From Rickettsiales bacterium (GTDB taxonomy: Bacteria; Pseudomonadota; Alphaproteobacteria; TMED109; TMED131): a stretch of 20,091 bases of DNA. The stretch lies in the NCBI GenBank assembly GCA_002690625.1, contig NZFJ01000040.1:1-20091 (forward strand), in the 5' to 3' direction. The position numbers and the translations under genes are program-made. The first letter of the stretch is position 1. Every line of letters begins with the position of its first letter. This document shows, piece after piece, positions 1 to 7,812 of the stretch. The notes under the pieces were generated by a model. It saw only the letters and a program-made list of their open reading frames with translations, was not told the DNA's origin and did not search any database.

Positions 1-214
1 AGCTAAGGACACTAAATATAACGAATTGCCTGCTTATAAATCATTAAACTTAAACACTACCTATTCTATAAAAGAAAATTCTAATGCTTTTATAAAAATT
101 GAAAACTTATTAAACAGAAAAAATATTGTAAACAGAGGTGGAGGTACATCAGAAAACCTAGGTTATAAAAGTCCAGATTTTTCATTATTTATAGGGCTTA
201 AATTTGAAAATTAG
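1..214 (+). CDS. TonB-dependent outer-membrane receptor, C-terminal fragment
   Basis: The frame is open from the left edge (first whole codon at base 2) and ends in TAG at 212-214, so only about the last 70 residues are present. They read as the last beta-strands of a TonB-dependent receptor barrel: a PAYKSLNLNTTYSI strand of the type found near the end of BtuB-like receptors, then the family-typical 'IKIENLLNRKNIVNRGG' segment, and a final strand ending GLKFEN. The last residue is Asn, with Phe two before it, rather than the usual terminal Phe. Such receptors import scarce nutrients (siderophores, cobalamin, other large solutes) across the outer membrane using TonB energy. The ligand cannot be told because the plug domain lies outside the window. 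The next gene, a DUF6580 membrane protein, starts 32 nt downstream on the same strand. Confidence 0.85.
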   Translation, partial: AKDTKYNELPAYKSLNLNTTYSIKENSNAFIKIENLLNRKNIVNRGGGTSENLGYKSPDFSLFIGLKFEN

Positions 215-234
215 ATTTTTTAAAAATAATCTGA

Positions 235-240
235 TATAAT
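235..240 (+). promoter_or_regulatory. Candidate extended -10 box before the DUF6580 gene
   Basis: TATAAT at 235-240 is preceded by TG one base away (TGATATAAT), which matches an extended -10 element. Only 6 nt separate it from the ATG at 247, so transcription starting here would begin at or next to the start codon and give a leaderless mRNA. No good -35 is visible, and TATAAT occurs by chance in such A+T-rich DNA, so this is tentative. Confidence 0.35.
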
Positions 241-246
241 AATACT

Positions 247-756
247 ATGAATTCTAGTACAAGAAACTTTATTTTAGTTAGTTTTTTATCAATAATTATA
301 AGTAGATTAATACCTCACCCACCTAACTTTACTTCTACTATAGCAATAGCATTCTATGTTCCTGCTTTATTTGGTATTAAATTTATAATTGTTGCTATTA
401 CCGCATTTATAATAAGTGATCTTTTTATAGGAACTCACCAATTAATATTATTTACTTGGGGCAGTTTATTATTTATAGGATTGCTTTCTAAATATTTTAA
501 CAAAAAATATTACAGAATACTTGGTGTAAGTTTTTCTTGCTTAGTATTTTTTCTCATATCTAATTTTGGCGTATGGTTACTTGGAGATTTGTACACCAAA
601 AATTTAGCAGGAATTTTTTCATGCTATGCTATGGGATTACCTTTTTTATTAAACAGCCTAATAGGAACTTTAGTGTTATCTGTAATGTTTGAATATACTA
701 TAAGTTTAAATACTACAAAACAGTTTATAAAAAAAGTAAATATTGGGTTTAATTAA
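247..756 (+). CDS. DUF6580-family integral membrane protein (putative transport protein)
   Basis: 169 residues, mostly hydrophobic, with about five predicted membrane segments. It carries the hallmarks I associate with the DUF6580 family: RLIPHPPNFT near the N-terminus (about residues 20-29), an SDLFIG turn (57-62), a SNFGVWLLG segment (105-113), and a long LAGIFSCYAMGLPF helix followed by an Asn-containing stretch. The length is close to the family's usual 170-190 residues. Family members are described as putative transport proteins resembling ECF transporter S components. The biochemical role is not established as far as I know. The gene follows a TonB-dependent receptor, so a shared uptake pathway (for example a vitamin or corrinoid) is a reasonable inference. 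Its stop overlaps the convergent DASS carrier gene by 4 nt. Confidence 0.75.
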   Translation: MNSSTRNFILVSFLSIIISRLIPHPPNFTSTIAIAFYVPALFGIKFIIVAITAFIISDLFIGTHQLILFTWGSLLFIGLLSKYFNKKYYRILGVSFSCLVFFLISNFGVWLLGDLYTKNLAGIFSCYAMGLPFLLNSLIGTLVLSVMFEYTISLNTTKQFIKKVNIGFN

Positions 757-2222
757 TTTTTTATTGCCCAATCTGGAAGACTTAATATACTGAAACCTAA
801 TATATAATTTAACAAAACTACAGAAACAATTGATACTGTCACAATTGATACCATATTCAATAACACACCTGTTCTGATCATATCACTAATTTGAACTCTT
901 CCGCTCCCGAAAATAACTGCATTTGGAGGGGTAGCAATTGGTAACATAAAAGCACAACTAGCCGCTATTGTTGTAGGTATTACAAAGTAAAGAGGGTTAA
1001 CTTCTAATCCTATTGCAAATATAATTAATATTGGAGTAAAAGTTGCTACAGTAGCAGTATTTGAATTTAGTTCAGTTAAAAAAATAATCAAAAAAACAAA
1101 TATTATGATTAAAAAATACACATTAAAACCATTAAAATAAATTGAGAAAGAGCCTATCCAATCAACCAGTCCAGAATCGTTAAAAGCTTTTGACAAAGAA
1201 ATACCTCCTCCTACTAATAGTAAAACTCCCCATGGTATTTTATTGGCAGTTTCCCAATTACATACTCTTTCATTTTTTTTAACAGGTAACATAAATAAGA
1301 GTAGTGCCCCTAGAAGTCCTATAGAAGTATCATTAAGATTTATACTAAAAAAATCATTAATAACCTTTCTGAATATCCATGAAAAAGCAGTAAAAGCAAA
1401 AACTATAGCAACTAACTTCTCTTTTAAATTTAATTTACCCATCTCTTTTCTTAATTTACTTATTGTTTCTTTCAAAGCCTTAGATGGCACATTAGAGACT
1501 TTAAATATAATTTTGCAAATAAAAAACCAGACCAATGGTATCATGACAAAAGTAATAGGAAATCCAATTAGGAACCAATCTATAAAGCTTATTTCATAGT
1601 TATAATTTTCACTTAAAATACTTGCCAACATAATATTTGTTGGTGTACCAATTAGTGTCGCTGTGCCACCAATAGAAGCTGCATAAGCCACAGACAGTAA
1701 TAAAGGAATACCAAAATTTTTGTTCAGAACACCTTTTTGACTATCAAAAATAGTTATTACTGAAACTACTATAGGTAACATCATTATTGTAGATGCTGTG
1801 TTGCTTACCCACATACTTAAAAGACTTGTGGTTATCATAAAACCTGCAATTATTTTACTTGGACTAGTTCCAGAAAATGATAATATTTTTATTGCTATTC
1901 TCTTATGTAAGCCTGATGCCTCCATAGCTGAAGCGATTATAAAACCTCCTAAAAATAATAAAACTAGAGGGTGTGCATAAGAATTAGCTATTTCTTTTAC
2001 ATCAAATACACCTAACAGGGGAAATAATATTAAAGGCAAAACTCCAGTAACATATATTGGTACAGCTTCTGTTATCCACCAAATAGTCATCATAATTGCT
2101 ACACCAGCAGTTATCCATGCAGGTCTACTAAGACCATTTTTTTCTTCAATAATACAGAAAATTATAAGAATTATTATACCAGTCAAAAGTCCAATCAGTG
2201 AGATAAGGTTACGATTAACCAT
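753..2222 (-). CDS. DASS/SLC13-family sodium:anion symporter
   Basis: 489-residue polytopic membrane protein of the divalent anion:sodium symporter (DASS/SLC13) family. Both repeats carry the paired SNT substrate/sodium-site motifs: MWVSNTAST (S140-N141-T142) and ELNSNTATV (S387-N388-T389). The partner hairpin motifs are also present: IGTPTNIM (191-198) and ATPPNAVIFGSG (430-441). The two SNT motifs sit at matching places in the inverted repeats, as expected, and the length is normal (about 460-490). Family substrates are di- and tricarboxylates or sulfate; the exact one cannot be assigned. The gene begins 9 nt after the stop of a TRAP-type solute-binding protein gene, so the two are probably cotranscribed from about 3308. 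Such a binding protein is not a usual partner of DASS carriers. No strong Shine-Dalgarno motif lies before its ATG. Confidence 0.92.
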   Translation of the reverse strand: MVNRNLISLIGLLTGIIILIIFCIIEEKNGLSRPAWITAGVAIMMTIWWITEAVPIYVTGVLPLILFPLLGVFDVKEIANSYAHPLVLLFLGGFIIASAMEASGLHKRIAIKILSFSGTSPSKIIAGFMITTSLLSMWVSNTASTIMMLPIVVSVITIFDSQKGVLNKNFGIPLLLSVAYAASIGGTATLIGTPTNIMLASILSENYNYEISFIDWFLIGFPITFVMIPLVWFFICKIIFKVSNVPSKALKETISKLRKEMGKLNLKEKLVAIVFAFTAFSWIFRKVINDFFSINLNDTSIGLLGALLLFMLPVKKNERVCNWETANKIPWGVLLLVGGGISLSKAFNDSGLVDWIGSFSIYFNGFNVYFLIIIFVFLIIFLTELNSNTATVATFTPILIIFAIGLEVNPLYFVIPTTIAASCAFMLPIATPPNAVIFGSGRVQISDMIRTGVLLNMVSIVTVSIVSVVLLNYILGFSILSLPDWAIKN

Positions 2223-2231
2223 AAATTAGAT

Positions 2232-3308
2232 TTATAGATAACCTAAAGACTTCCATGTCACATAACTTTTTCTAAATTTCTCTAAAGAATCCCAAGATTT
2301 TCTAAAATCTTCGTCCTTTATTCTCTCTTCTTCAACTACTTCCATCCAAGCTTTCTCTAAAGTATTTAAAATTTCATTACTCCATTTATGTATTATAACT
2401 CCCTTTTCTTTCAGAGTTTCCAAGGCTTCTATTTGAATAGCTTCTCCTTCAGCAATTCCATTTCTAATATTATCACCACAAGTAGTTTCAATCTGTACTT
2501 TTTGAGTTTCTGACAATTTTTTCCATTTATCCATATTTACCATTAGCTCAAATAGGGTAGACTGTTGGTGCCATCCAGGAAAATAATAGTGCTTAGCAAC
2601 TTGATAGAAACCTAAATCTAAATCTACAGCCGGCATTGAAAACTCCGTTGCGTCAATTGTGCCTAATTCTAAAGCTGGGAAAATGTCTCCCCCAGCAATT
2701 AGTTGTGTTGAGACACCAATTTTTTCCATTACTTTTGCCCCAAGTCCAAAAAATCTCATTTTCATTCCTTTAAGATCATCTACTGATTTAATTTCTTTTC
2801 TAAACCATCCTGATGCTTCAGGTGGAACAACTCCGCAAATTATTCCTTTTATATTATGTTTAGCATATATTTCCTCAAATAACTCTTTTCCGCCTCCATA
2901 GTAAATCCATGAAATATACTCTTGTGCAGAGGGACCAAAAGGTACTGCTGCAAATAAAGGAAGTGCTGGAACTTTTCCTGCCCAATAACCAGGAGTAGAC
3001 CAACCTGCATCTATAGAGCCAGACGAAACTGCATCAAAAATCTCTAGTGCGGGTACTAATGCTCCAGGGTCGAAAAACTTTACATTTATATTTCCACCTG
3101 AGATTTTACCTATTTGTTCAGAAAATCTAACTCCAGAAGAACCTAACTGAGTCAGGTTTCCTGCAAATGTGCTTGCCATTTTCCAGCGTACTTTTTTTTC
3201 CTTATTATCATCATCAGGTGAATTAGATGAGTTATCATTATTTGAACAAGACGATAAAATTATAGATAAAACAAGTAAAACTATTTTAAACTTTTTAAAC
3301 AAGAACAT
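2232..3308 (-). CDS. TRAP-type (DctP/TakP-like) solute-binding lipoprotein
   Basis: 358 residues. A Lys-containing start and hydrophobic stretch lead to a lipobox, LSSC with Cys21, predicting lipid anchoring instead of a free periplasmic protein. An Asn/Asp-rich linker follows, then the mature domain from about residue 41. Family signatures include GSSGVRFSEQI (56-66), DLKGMKMRFFGLG (178-190) with the carboxylate-binding Arg at 185, and a TakP-like block GFYQVAKHYYFPGWHQQ (233-249). TakP-type proteins bind 2-oxo acids or related monocarboxylates; that substrate is inferred from resemblance only. Normally the gene would be followed by the TRAP membrane subunits DctQ and DctM. Here it is followed by a DASS carrier and no DctQM is in the window. 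AGGAG at 3316-3320 supports the chosen ATG. Confidence 0.9.
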   Translation of the reverse strand: MFLFKKFKIVLLVLSIILSSCSNNDNSSNSPDDDNKEKKVRWKMASTFAGNLTQLGSSGVRFSEQIGKISGGNINVKFFDPGALVPALEIFDAVSSGSIDAGWSTPGYWAGKVPALPLFAAVPFGPSAQEYISWIYYGGGKELFEEIYAKHNIKGIICGVVPPEASGWFRKEIKSVDDLKGMKMRFFGLGAKVMEKIGVSTQLIAGGDIFPALELGTIDATEFSMPAVDLDLGFYQVAKHYYFPGWHQQSTLFELMVNMDKWKKLSETQKVQIETTCGDNIRNGIAEGEAIQIEALETLKEKGVIIHKWSNEILNTLEKAWMEVVEEERIKDEDFRKSWDSLEKFRKSYVTWKSLGYL

Positions 3309-3315
3309 TATTTAA

Positions 3316-3320
3316 CTCCT
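3316..3320 (-). promoter_or_regulatory. Shine-Dalgarno site of the TRAP-type binding protein gene
   Basis: On the minus strand AGGAG lies 7 nt before the ATG at 3308. It is one of the few clear Shine-Dalgarno motifs in the window, and it fixes the start that includes the lipoprotein signal. Confidence 0.7.
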
Positions 3321-3348
3321 AAATTATTAGTAATATTTATATATTATC

Positions 3349-3813
3349 TTATAGAATAGCGCCACTAAATTTTAATTGCCTCCATGCTTCATAGCTGACG
3401 ATTGCTACTGCGTTACTTAAATTTAAACTTCTATTTTCTTTCTGCATAGGTATTTTTAGAGCATTCTTACTATATCTTTTCAAGATTTCTTTTGGCAACC
3501 CTCTGGTTTCAGAACCAAAAAGTAAGTAAGAGTTTTCCTTAAAATATACTTCAGTATAAATTTTTCTTCCAAATTTAGTAATAGGATATATCTCACTAGG
3601 CTCCTCTTTTGTTATAAATTGTTCAAAACTATCATATAAATTAGGTGTGAGGTTTGCAAAATAGTCCATCTTAGCTCTCCTTAAAGATTTTTCATCTAAA
3701 TTAAAACCAATTGGTTTTATTATATGTAAAGAAAAGCCAATATTTGAACATAATCTCATTATATTTCCAGTATTAGGAGGAATTTCTGGTTGATATAAGA
3801 TAATAGCTACCAT
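3349..3813 (-). CDS. trmL: tRNA (cytidine/uridine(34)-2'-O)-methyltransferase TrmL
   Basis: 154-residue SPOUT-class methyltransferase. The family motifs are all visible: YQPEIPPNTGNIMRLCSNIG (residues 7-26), the LLFGSETRGLP segment (97-107) and the C-terminal trefoil-knot block IPMQKENRSLNLSNAVAI (121-138), which binds S-adenosylmethionine. The length matches E. coli TrmL (157 residues). The enzyme methylates the 2'-O of the wobble nucleotide of leucine tRNAs (cmo/cmnm5UAA and CAA anticodons in E. coli), helping codon-anticodon pairing. The gene stands 40 nt after (upstream in the same direction as) the binding-protein gene and is divergent from the nucleotide cyclase, with 49 nt between them. 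A weak AAGGAA motif lies about 10 nt before the ATG. Confidence 0.93.
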   Translation of the reverse strand: MVAIILYQPEIPPNTGNIMRLCSNIGFSLHIIKPIGFNLDEKSLRRAKMDYFANLTPNLYDSFEQFITKEEPSEIYPITKFGRKIYTEVYFKENSYLLFGSETRGLPKEILKRYSKNALKIPMQKENRSLNLSNAVAIVSYEAWRQLKFSGAIL

Positions 3814-3862
3814 TTTTAAAATAAATTCCTTTTAATTAACGATAAATTTTATACAATAAATT

Positions 3863-5020
3863 ATGTCAGAAATAAGTAATAATAAAAATATATTTGTTAT
3901 TGATGAAAATAATTCATCATCCAAAGGTGCTACAAGAAAAATGGCAGCTATTTTCGCTGCAGATGTAGTAGGATATAGCAAATTGATGGCATCAAATGAG
4001 AAACTTACATTATTTAGATTAAAAGAAACTAGAAAAATCACTGATAAAATTATTAGTAGTTTACATGGTAGGATATTTTCTACAGCTGGCGATTCTATTA
4101 TGGCAGAATTTGCAAGCCCTGTTGACGCAATGGAAGCAGCAATCTCAATTCAAAAAGAGGTAACTAAAAATTTAGATCAGATCAAGGACAGTATAACAAT
4201 TGAATTTAGAATAGGAATAAACCTTGGGGACATAATGATTCAAGATAATAATTTATATGGAGATAATGTGAATATTGCTGCAAGACTTGAATCTATATCT
4301 ACACCAGGGGAAATTACAATATCAGAAAAAGTTTACCAAGAAGTTCACAATAAAGTAGATATTTCTTTTAAAAGTCTAGGTGAAAAAAAACTTAAAAATA
4401 TAACACAAAAGATAAAAGTTTATGAAAGTTTAATGTTTCAAAAAAATAATCAAGATAAAAAAATATCCATTAATTTTTCAAAAAAATATCTTATCGTTAT
4501 AGCTGTAATAATTATTTGTATAGTTACTATGATTTTTTACTTTAATAATAAATCTTCCGATAATATTCAGTATACCGAAAGCTCTAAAAGTGTTTTAGAA
4601 AACTTTAGAACAACAGAAAATAGTGATAGCAATCAAACTAATTTGAATCAAGGAAAAACAGTAATAGCTGTAATGGAATTCCAGAACCAATCCAATAATT
4701 ATGGTATTGAAAATGTTAAAACATTAAAATCAATAATAGATCGCAACCTTATATCTAATCAATCTGCTGTAGTAGCTACCCCCCAAGGTTCAGAAAATTT
4801 AAACCCTCCTGAAGTTATGCTTATAGCAACAGAGTCTAATGCTTCTTTTGTAATAAATGGCATTATATATACTGAAGACGGAAATAACTTTTTAAATTTG
4901 AAAATTTATGAGGCCAAGAGAGGTTCATTAATCATTAATCAGAAAATAGATTTAGCACCTAATAACGACTCATTTAATAAGTTTATGCAAAAATTCTCAA
5001 ATGATATAATGAAAAAATAG
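3863..5020 (+). CDS. Membrane-anchored class III nucleotide cyclase with short TolB-like C-terminal domain
   Basis: 385 residues. A class III cyclase catalytic domain occupies about residues 25-190. The metal-binding aspartates are D34 (FAADVVGYS) and D77 (STAGDSIM), and the transition-state residues N137 and R141 (VNIAARLES) are present. The purine-contacting Lys position is Ser73 and the paired Asp position is Asn130, so substrate choice (ATP, GTP or other) cannot be read directly. One membrane helix follows (about 210-227), then a polar linker and a C-terminal domain (about 265-385) starting [12 protein letters not shown]. That domain resembles the TolB-like module found in many alphaproteobacterial cyclases, but the TPR repeats that usually follow are missing. 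With one helix the catalytic part is probably cytoplasmic and the tail periplasmic. It would make cyclic nucleotide in response to an unknown envelope signal. Its end faces tRNA-Ser on the other strand. Confidence 0.85.
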   Translation: MSEISNNKNIFVIDENNSSSKGATRKMAAIFAADVVGYSKLMASNEKLTLFRLKETRKITDKIISSLHGRIFSTAGDSIMAEFASPVDAMEAAISIQKEVTKNLDQIKDSITIEFRIGINLGDIMIQDNNLYGDNVNIAARLESISTPGEITISEKVYQEVHNKVDISFKSLGEKKLKNITQKIKVYESLMFQKNNQDKKISINFSKKYLIVIAVIIICIVTMIFYFNNKSSDNIQYTESSKSVLENFRTTENSDSNQTNLNQGKTVIAVMEFQNQSNNYGIENVKTLKSIIDRNLISNQSAVVATPQGSENLNPPEVMLIATESNASFVINGIIYTEDGNNFLNLKIYEAKRGSLIINQKIDLAPNNDSFNKFMQKFSNDIMKK

Positions 5021-5027
5021 TGCACTT

Positions 5028-5117
5028 TGGCGGAGAGAGAGGGATTCGAACCCTCGATACGATTGCTCGTATACACGCGTTCCAGGCGTGCGCCTTAAAC
5101 CACTCGACCACCTCTCC
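5028..5117 (-). tRNA. tRNA-Ser (anticodon GGA), CCA encoded
   Basis: Read on the minus strand, the sequence folds as a class II tRNA. The acceptor GGAGAGG pairs with TCTCTCC (last pair G-U). The anticodon stem CACGC/GCGTG encloses loop CTGGAAC with anticodon GGA, which reads UCC and UCU serine codons. The long variable arm has a perfect ATACGA/TCGTAT stem with a GCAA loop. The T arm is GAGGG-TTCGAAT-CCCTC. The discriminator is G (5031) and CCA is encoded (5030-5028). The long variable arm and G73 fit serine identity. It lies downstream of pheT on the same strand, separated by a small opposite-strand gene, and faces the cyclase gene with 7 nt between them. A short T-run (ATTTTTTC) just after CCA could aid termination. 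Confidence 0.95.
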
Positions 5118-5148
5118 ATTTATGTATATAAAATAATTTTAACATATA

Positions 5149-5154
5149 TATAAT
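5149..5154 (+). promoter_or_regulatory. Candidate -10 box before the small membrane protein gene
   Basis: TATAAT at 5149-5154 lies 9 nt before the ATG at 5164, inside a low-complexity AT run (about 5141-5163). The run gives many alternative matches, so the assignment is weak. The same stretch, read on the other strand, must also hold the tRNA-Ser promoter. Confidence 0.25.
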
Positions 5155-5163
5155 ATATATATA

Positions 5164-5451
5164 ATGTTCATTAAAAAAAAATTATTGTGCACTCATCTTA
5201 TTGGAAGTTTTTTTTTAATAATAAGTGTATATTTAAAAGAACTCGGAATAGGAAAAGTTTGGTATTTAATTAATGCTAATAGTTTAATTGGTTTTCAAAA
5301 TTTAATTGAAAATTTATTTTATAGATTTAGTACTGACAAACAAATATTAAATGAACTTATATTTTCTTTTTTAAATATTAATATTTTTTTGCTTTTAGGA
5401 ACTACTTTTATTATAGTAGCTTCTATAAGTATTATTTTAAGTATCTCTTAA
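5164..5451 (+). CDS. Small two-helix membrane protein, unknown function
   Basis: 95 residues. There is a Lys-rich start (MFIKKKLL), a first hydrophobic helix at about 10-25, a central soluble stretch containing WYLINANSLIGFQNLIENLF (33-52), and a second hydrophobic helix at about 70-94. I do not recognise the family with confidence. The 'NANSLIGFQ' part looks conserved in style rather than random, and the frame is open between two well-defined neighbours. Its stop overlaps the convergent pheT end by 15 nt. No Shine-Dalgarno motif is visible; an AT-rich -10-like box sits 9 nt before the ATG. Because the DNA is so A+T-rich, a chance open frame is unlikely but possible; the two clean hydrophobic helices favour a real gene. 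Confidence 0.6.
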   Translation: MFIKKKLLCTHLIGSFFLIISVYLKELGIGKVWYLINANSLIGFQNLIENLFYRFSTDKQILNELIFSFLNINIFLLLGTTFIIVASISIILSIS

Positions 5452-7812
5452 CTTAGCTCCCAACTTCTTATTAACTTTCTCTATTATTTTATTCATTAGC
5501 TGATTAATTTCTTCTGAATTAAAAACTTTATCCTTCTGTATAAATTCTACTTCTAACCCTATAGAAACAACATTACTATTAGACTCCTGATATCTATCAA
5601 ATATATTAATACTGCCCACCCTATGGTCAGACTTTTTAACTATTTCTATTAAATCTTTAACTGAAGTATCTTCATTAACTAAGAAAGAAAAGTCTTTTTT
5701 TAAAGGTAAATAAGGAGAAATTTTTATTGTTTTTTTATCATCTTTAATTATTGCATTATTAAGAATTTCAATGTCTAATTCTGCAATATAAGTTGGATGT
5801 CTTAAATTAAATGTTTTTTTAAAAGCAGGATGCAACTCACCAAAACTACCCATAACTTTATTATTTAACTTTATATCAGCAGATATACCTGGATGATACC
5901 AGTCATTATCACTTCTTAAGATAGAATATTTCTTAATTCCTATTTCTGAAAGCAACGCCAGAGTATTAACTTTGATATCAAAAAAATCATAATACCTTCT
6001 TTTAAAATGCCATGTTTTATTTGTTTCAAAACCACTAAGTACTAGTGCTATTTTAGATTTTTGATCTGTAATATTTATTCCATTAAAAACATACCCTGCT
6101 TCAAATATTTCTATGGACTCTATTCCTTTAGAAGTATTTTTTGCCACAATATCTAATAGATTAGGAAATAAAGAATTTCTCATAATGTTCATTTCACTTG
6201 AAATAGGATTTTCTATTTTTAAATCTTGATTAATTATTTTATGAGGAAAAACTTTCTTTTCTGAAATAAATGAGAATGTTTTTGTTTCATGAAAACCTAA
6301 TTTAGCTGCACATTCTCTAATATCTATTTCAATTTTTTTTATTCTTTTCATAACAATATTTTTACTTTTAATAGAATTTGTTGCCAAAGATGTTAAAGGA
6401 ATCTGACTATATCCATCTAATCTAAGTATCTCTTCTATTATATCATTTTCAGTATTGATGTCATGCCGCCAGGATGGAGACAATAAAAATAAAAAATTTT
6501 TATCTATTTTTTTTATTTTAAAATGTAAATTTGATAAAAATTTAATTTGTTTTTCTTTTTTTATTTTGTACCCAACTGTTTTTTCAAAGCTATTGATATC
6601 ATATTTTATAAGATTGCTTCTTGAATTATTACGTCCAGAAAATGTAGACTCACTAAAGGTTCCTTCACAAATATCAATAATTAGTTTTGTTGCAATTTCT
6701 AAACCCTCTAAAATACCTTCAGGATCTATGCCTCTCTCAAACCTATACCTTGCATCAGATAAAATCCCTATTCTTCTTCCTGTATTTGCTATTCTGCCTT
6801 TATTAAAGTTAGCTGCTTCTAAAAAAACATCTGTAGTATCTTCATCAACACAGCTATTTAATCCTCCCATTATACCGGCTAAACTTAAAGTTTTCTCATT
6901 ATCTCTTATTACTAAATCATCTTTCTTTAAAAGATAGTCTTTTTTATCTAGTCCCCTAAAGTTTTCTTCTTTTTCTAGTTTTAAAACTTTTAAATTTCCT
7001 TTTATTTTTTTAATATCAAATACATGTAGAGGTCTTCCTAAATCAAATAAAATATAGTTAGTTATATCTACTAAAGCAGAAATAGGGTTTAAACCAATAG
7101 ACAGTAATCTATTCCTTAACCATTCAGGACTTTCTTTATTTTTTTTTATTTTAAAATGCCTTCCATATATCAAAGAGCAATCTTCTGTATTTTCTAAATT
7201 CCAATTAACCGCAGATTTAAAACTGCCTTTATTTTTTTTTCTTTTTTTTTCTTTTAGTTTGATATTTAGTTTTGCGCTCAAATCACGAGCTATTCCTCTA
7301 ACAGAAGCACAATCGCCTCTATTAGGCGTCAGTGCTATATGAAATAAATAATCTTTTTTAAAATATTCACTAAGTTTTTTACCTATTTTATATTTATTAT
7401 TTATTTCTATAATCCCTGCTTTATTTTCTGATAAGCCCAACTCCTCTTCAGAGCAAAGCATTCCATCACCTTCTATCCCTCGTATGTTTCTTTTTTCTAT
7501 TTTTATTTTTAGTCCTGGTATAAATGTACCATTTGGTGCAAATATAGTTTTAAGTCCTTTTAAAGCATTATGAGCTCCACAAACTACCTTAAAAATATTA
7601 TTTCCTGTAGTAATCTCACATATTTTTAATCTGTCTGCATTAGGATGCTTATATGAATTAACTATTTGACAAATATAGAAATTATTCAGATCAGAGTTTA
7701 ATTCTTCTACTTTTTCTACTTCTAACCCCAAACTAGTAAGTTCATTAGATACTTCTTTTGGACTCATACTTAAATCTATATGCTCTTTTAACCATGAGTA
7801 AGTTAATTTCAT
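5437..7812 (-). CDS. pheT: Phenylalanyl-tRNA synthetase beta subunit
   Basis: 791 residues from the ATG at 7812. It is the beta chain of the alpha2-beta2 PheRS that charges tRNA-Phe. The N-terminus MKLTYSWLKEHIDL is typical. An EMAP-like tRNA-binding domain follows (about 38-147), then the B3/B4 editing region (GRPLHVFDIKKI and similar), the B5 domain, the catalytic-like core (RYRFERGIDP, EILRLDGY) and a C-terminal anticodon-binding FDX-ACB domain (about the last 95 residues, beginning PLKKDFSFLV). A GTG at 7815 would add one residue, but the ATG gives the common TGATG overlap with the pheS stop and matches family starts, so I prefer 7812. The 3' end overlaps a small convergent gene by 15 nt. 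An A/T-homopolymer-rich, Lys-rich linker (KEKKRKKNKG) lies near residue 190. Confidence 0.97.
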   Translation of the reverse strand: MKLTYSWLKEHIDLSMSPKEVSNELTSLGLEVEKVEELNSDLNNFYICQIVNSYKHPNADRLKICEITTGNNIFKVVCGAHNALKGLKTIFAPNGTFIPGLKIKIEKRNIRGIEGDGMLCSEEELGLSENKAGIIEINNKYKIGKKLSEYFKKDYLFHIALTPNRGDCASVRGIARDLSAKLNIKLKEKKRKKNKGSFKSAVNWNLENTEDCSLIYGRHFKIKKNKESPEWLRNRLLSIGLNPISALVDITNYILFDLGRPLHVFDIKKIKGNLKVLKLEKEENFRGLDKKDYLLKKDDLVIRDNEKTLSLAGIMGGLNSCVDEDTTDVFLEAANFNKGRIANTGRRIGILSDARYRFERGIDPEGILEGLEIATKLIIDICEGTFSESTFSGRNNSRSNLIKYDINSFEKTVGYKIKKEKQIKFLSNLHFKIKKIDKNFLFLLSPSWRHDINTENDIIEEILRLDGYSQIPLTSLATNSIKSKNIVMKRIKKIEIDIRECAAKLGFHETKTFSFISEKKVFPHKIINQDLKIENPISSEMNIMRNSLFPNLLDIVAKNTSKGIESIEIFEAGYVFNGINITDQKSKIALVLSGFETNKTWHFKRRYYDFFDIKVNTLALLSEIGIKKYSILRSDNDWYHPGISADIKLNNKVMGSFGELHPAFKKTFNLRHPTYIAELDIEILNNAIIKDDKKTIKISPYLPLKKDFSFLVNEDTSVKDLIEIVKKSDHRVGSINIFDRYQESNSNVVSIGLEVEFIQKDKVFNSEEINQLMNKIIEKVNKKLGAKLRDT

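Noticed and set aside
215..246. Imperfect hairpin AGATTTTTTAAAAATAATCT before the DUF6580 gene as a terminator
   Set aside because: The stem is all A-T apart from one G-C pair, has mismatches, and is not followed by a T-run.
1243..1599. 118-codon open frame on the plus strand
   Set aside because: Antisense to the DASS carrier between its two conserved halves; composition and content look like a mirror of the real gene.
5021..5027. GTGCAC palindrome plus T-run after tRNA-Ser as a terminator
   Set aside because: A 3-bp half-stem is too short for an intrinsic terminator; the T-run alone is mentioned with the tRNA only as a possible aid.
5141..5163. Alternating AT run that could be read as a tandem repeat or an origin-like element
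   Set aside because: Too short and of too low complexity; better explained as promoter DNA for tRNA-Ser and the small gene. No DnaA-box cluster was seen.
6455..6937. 160-codon open frame on the plus strand
   Set aside because: It lies fully antisense to conserved pheT coding sequence and its translation shows no family pattern; it is a shadow of the pheT reading frame.
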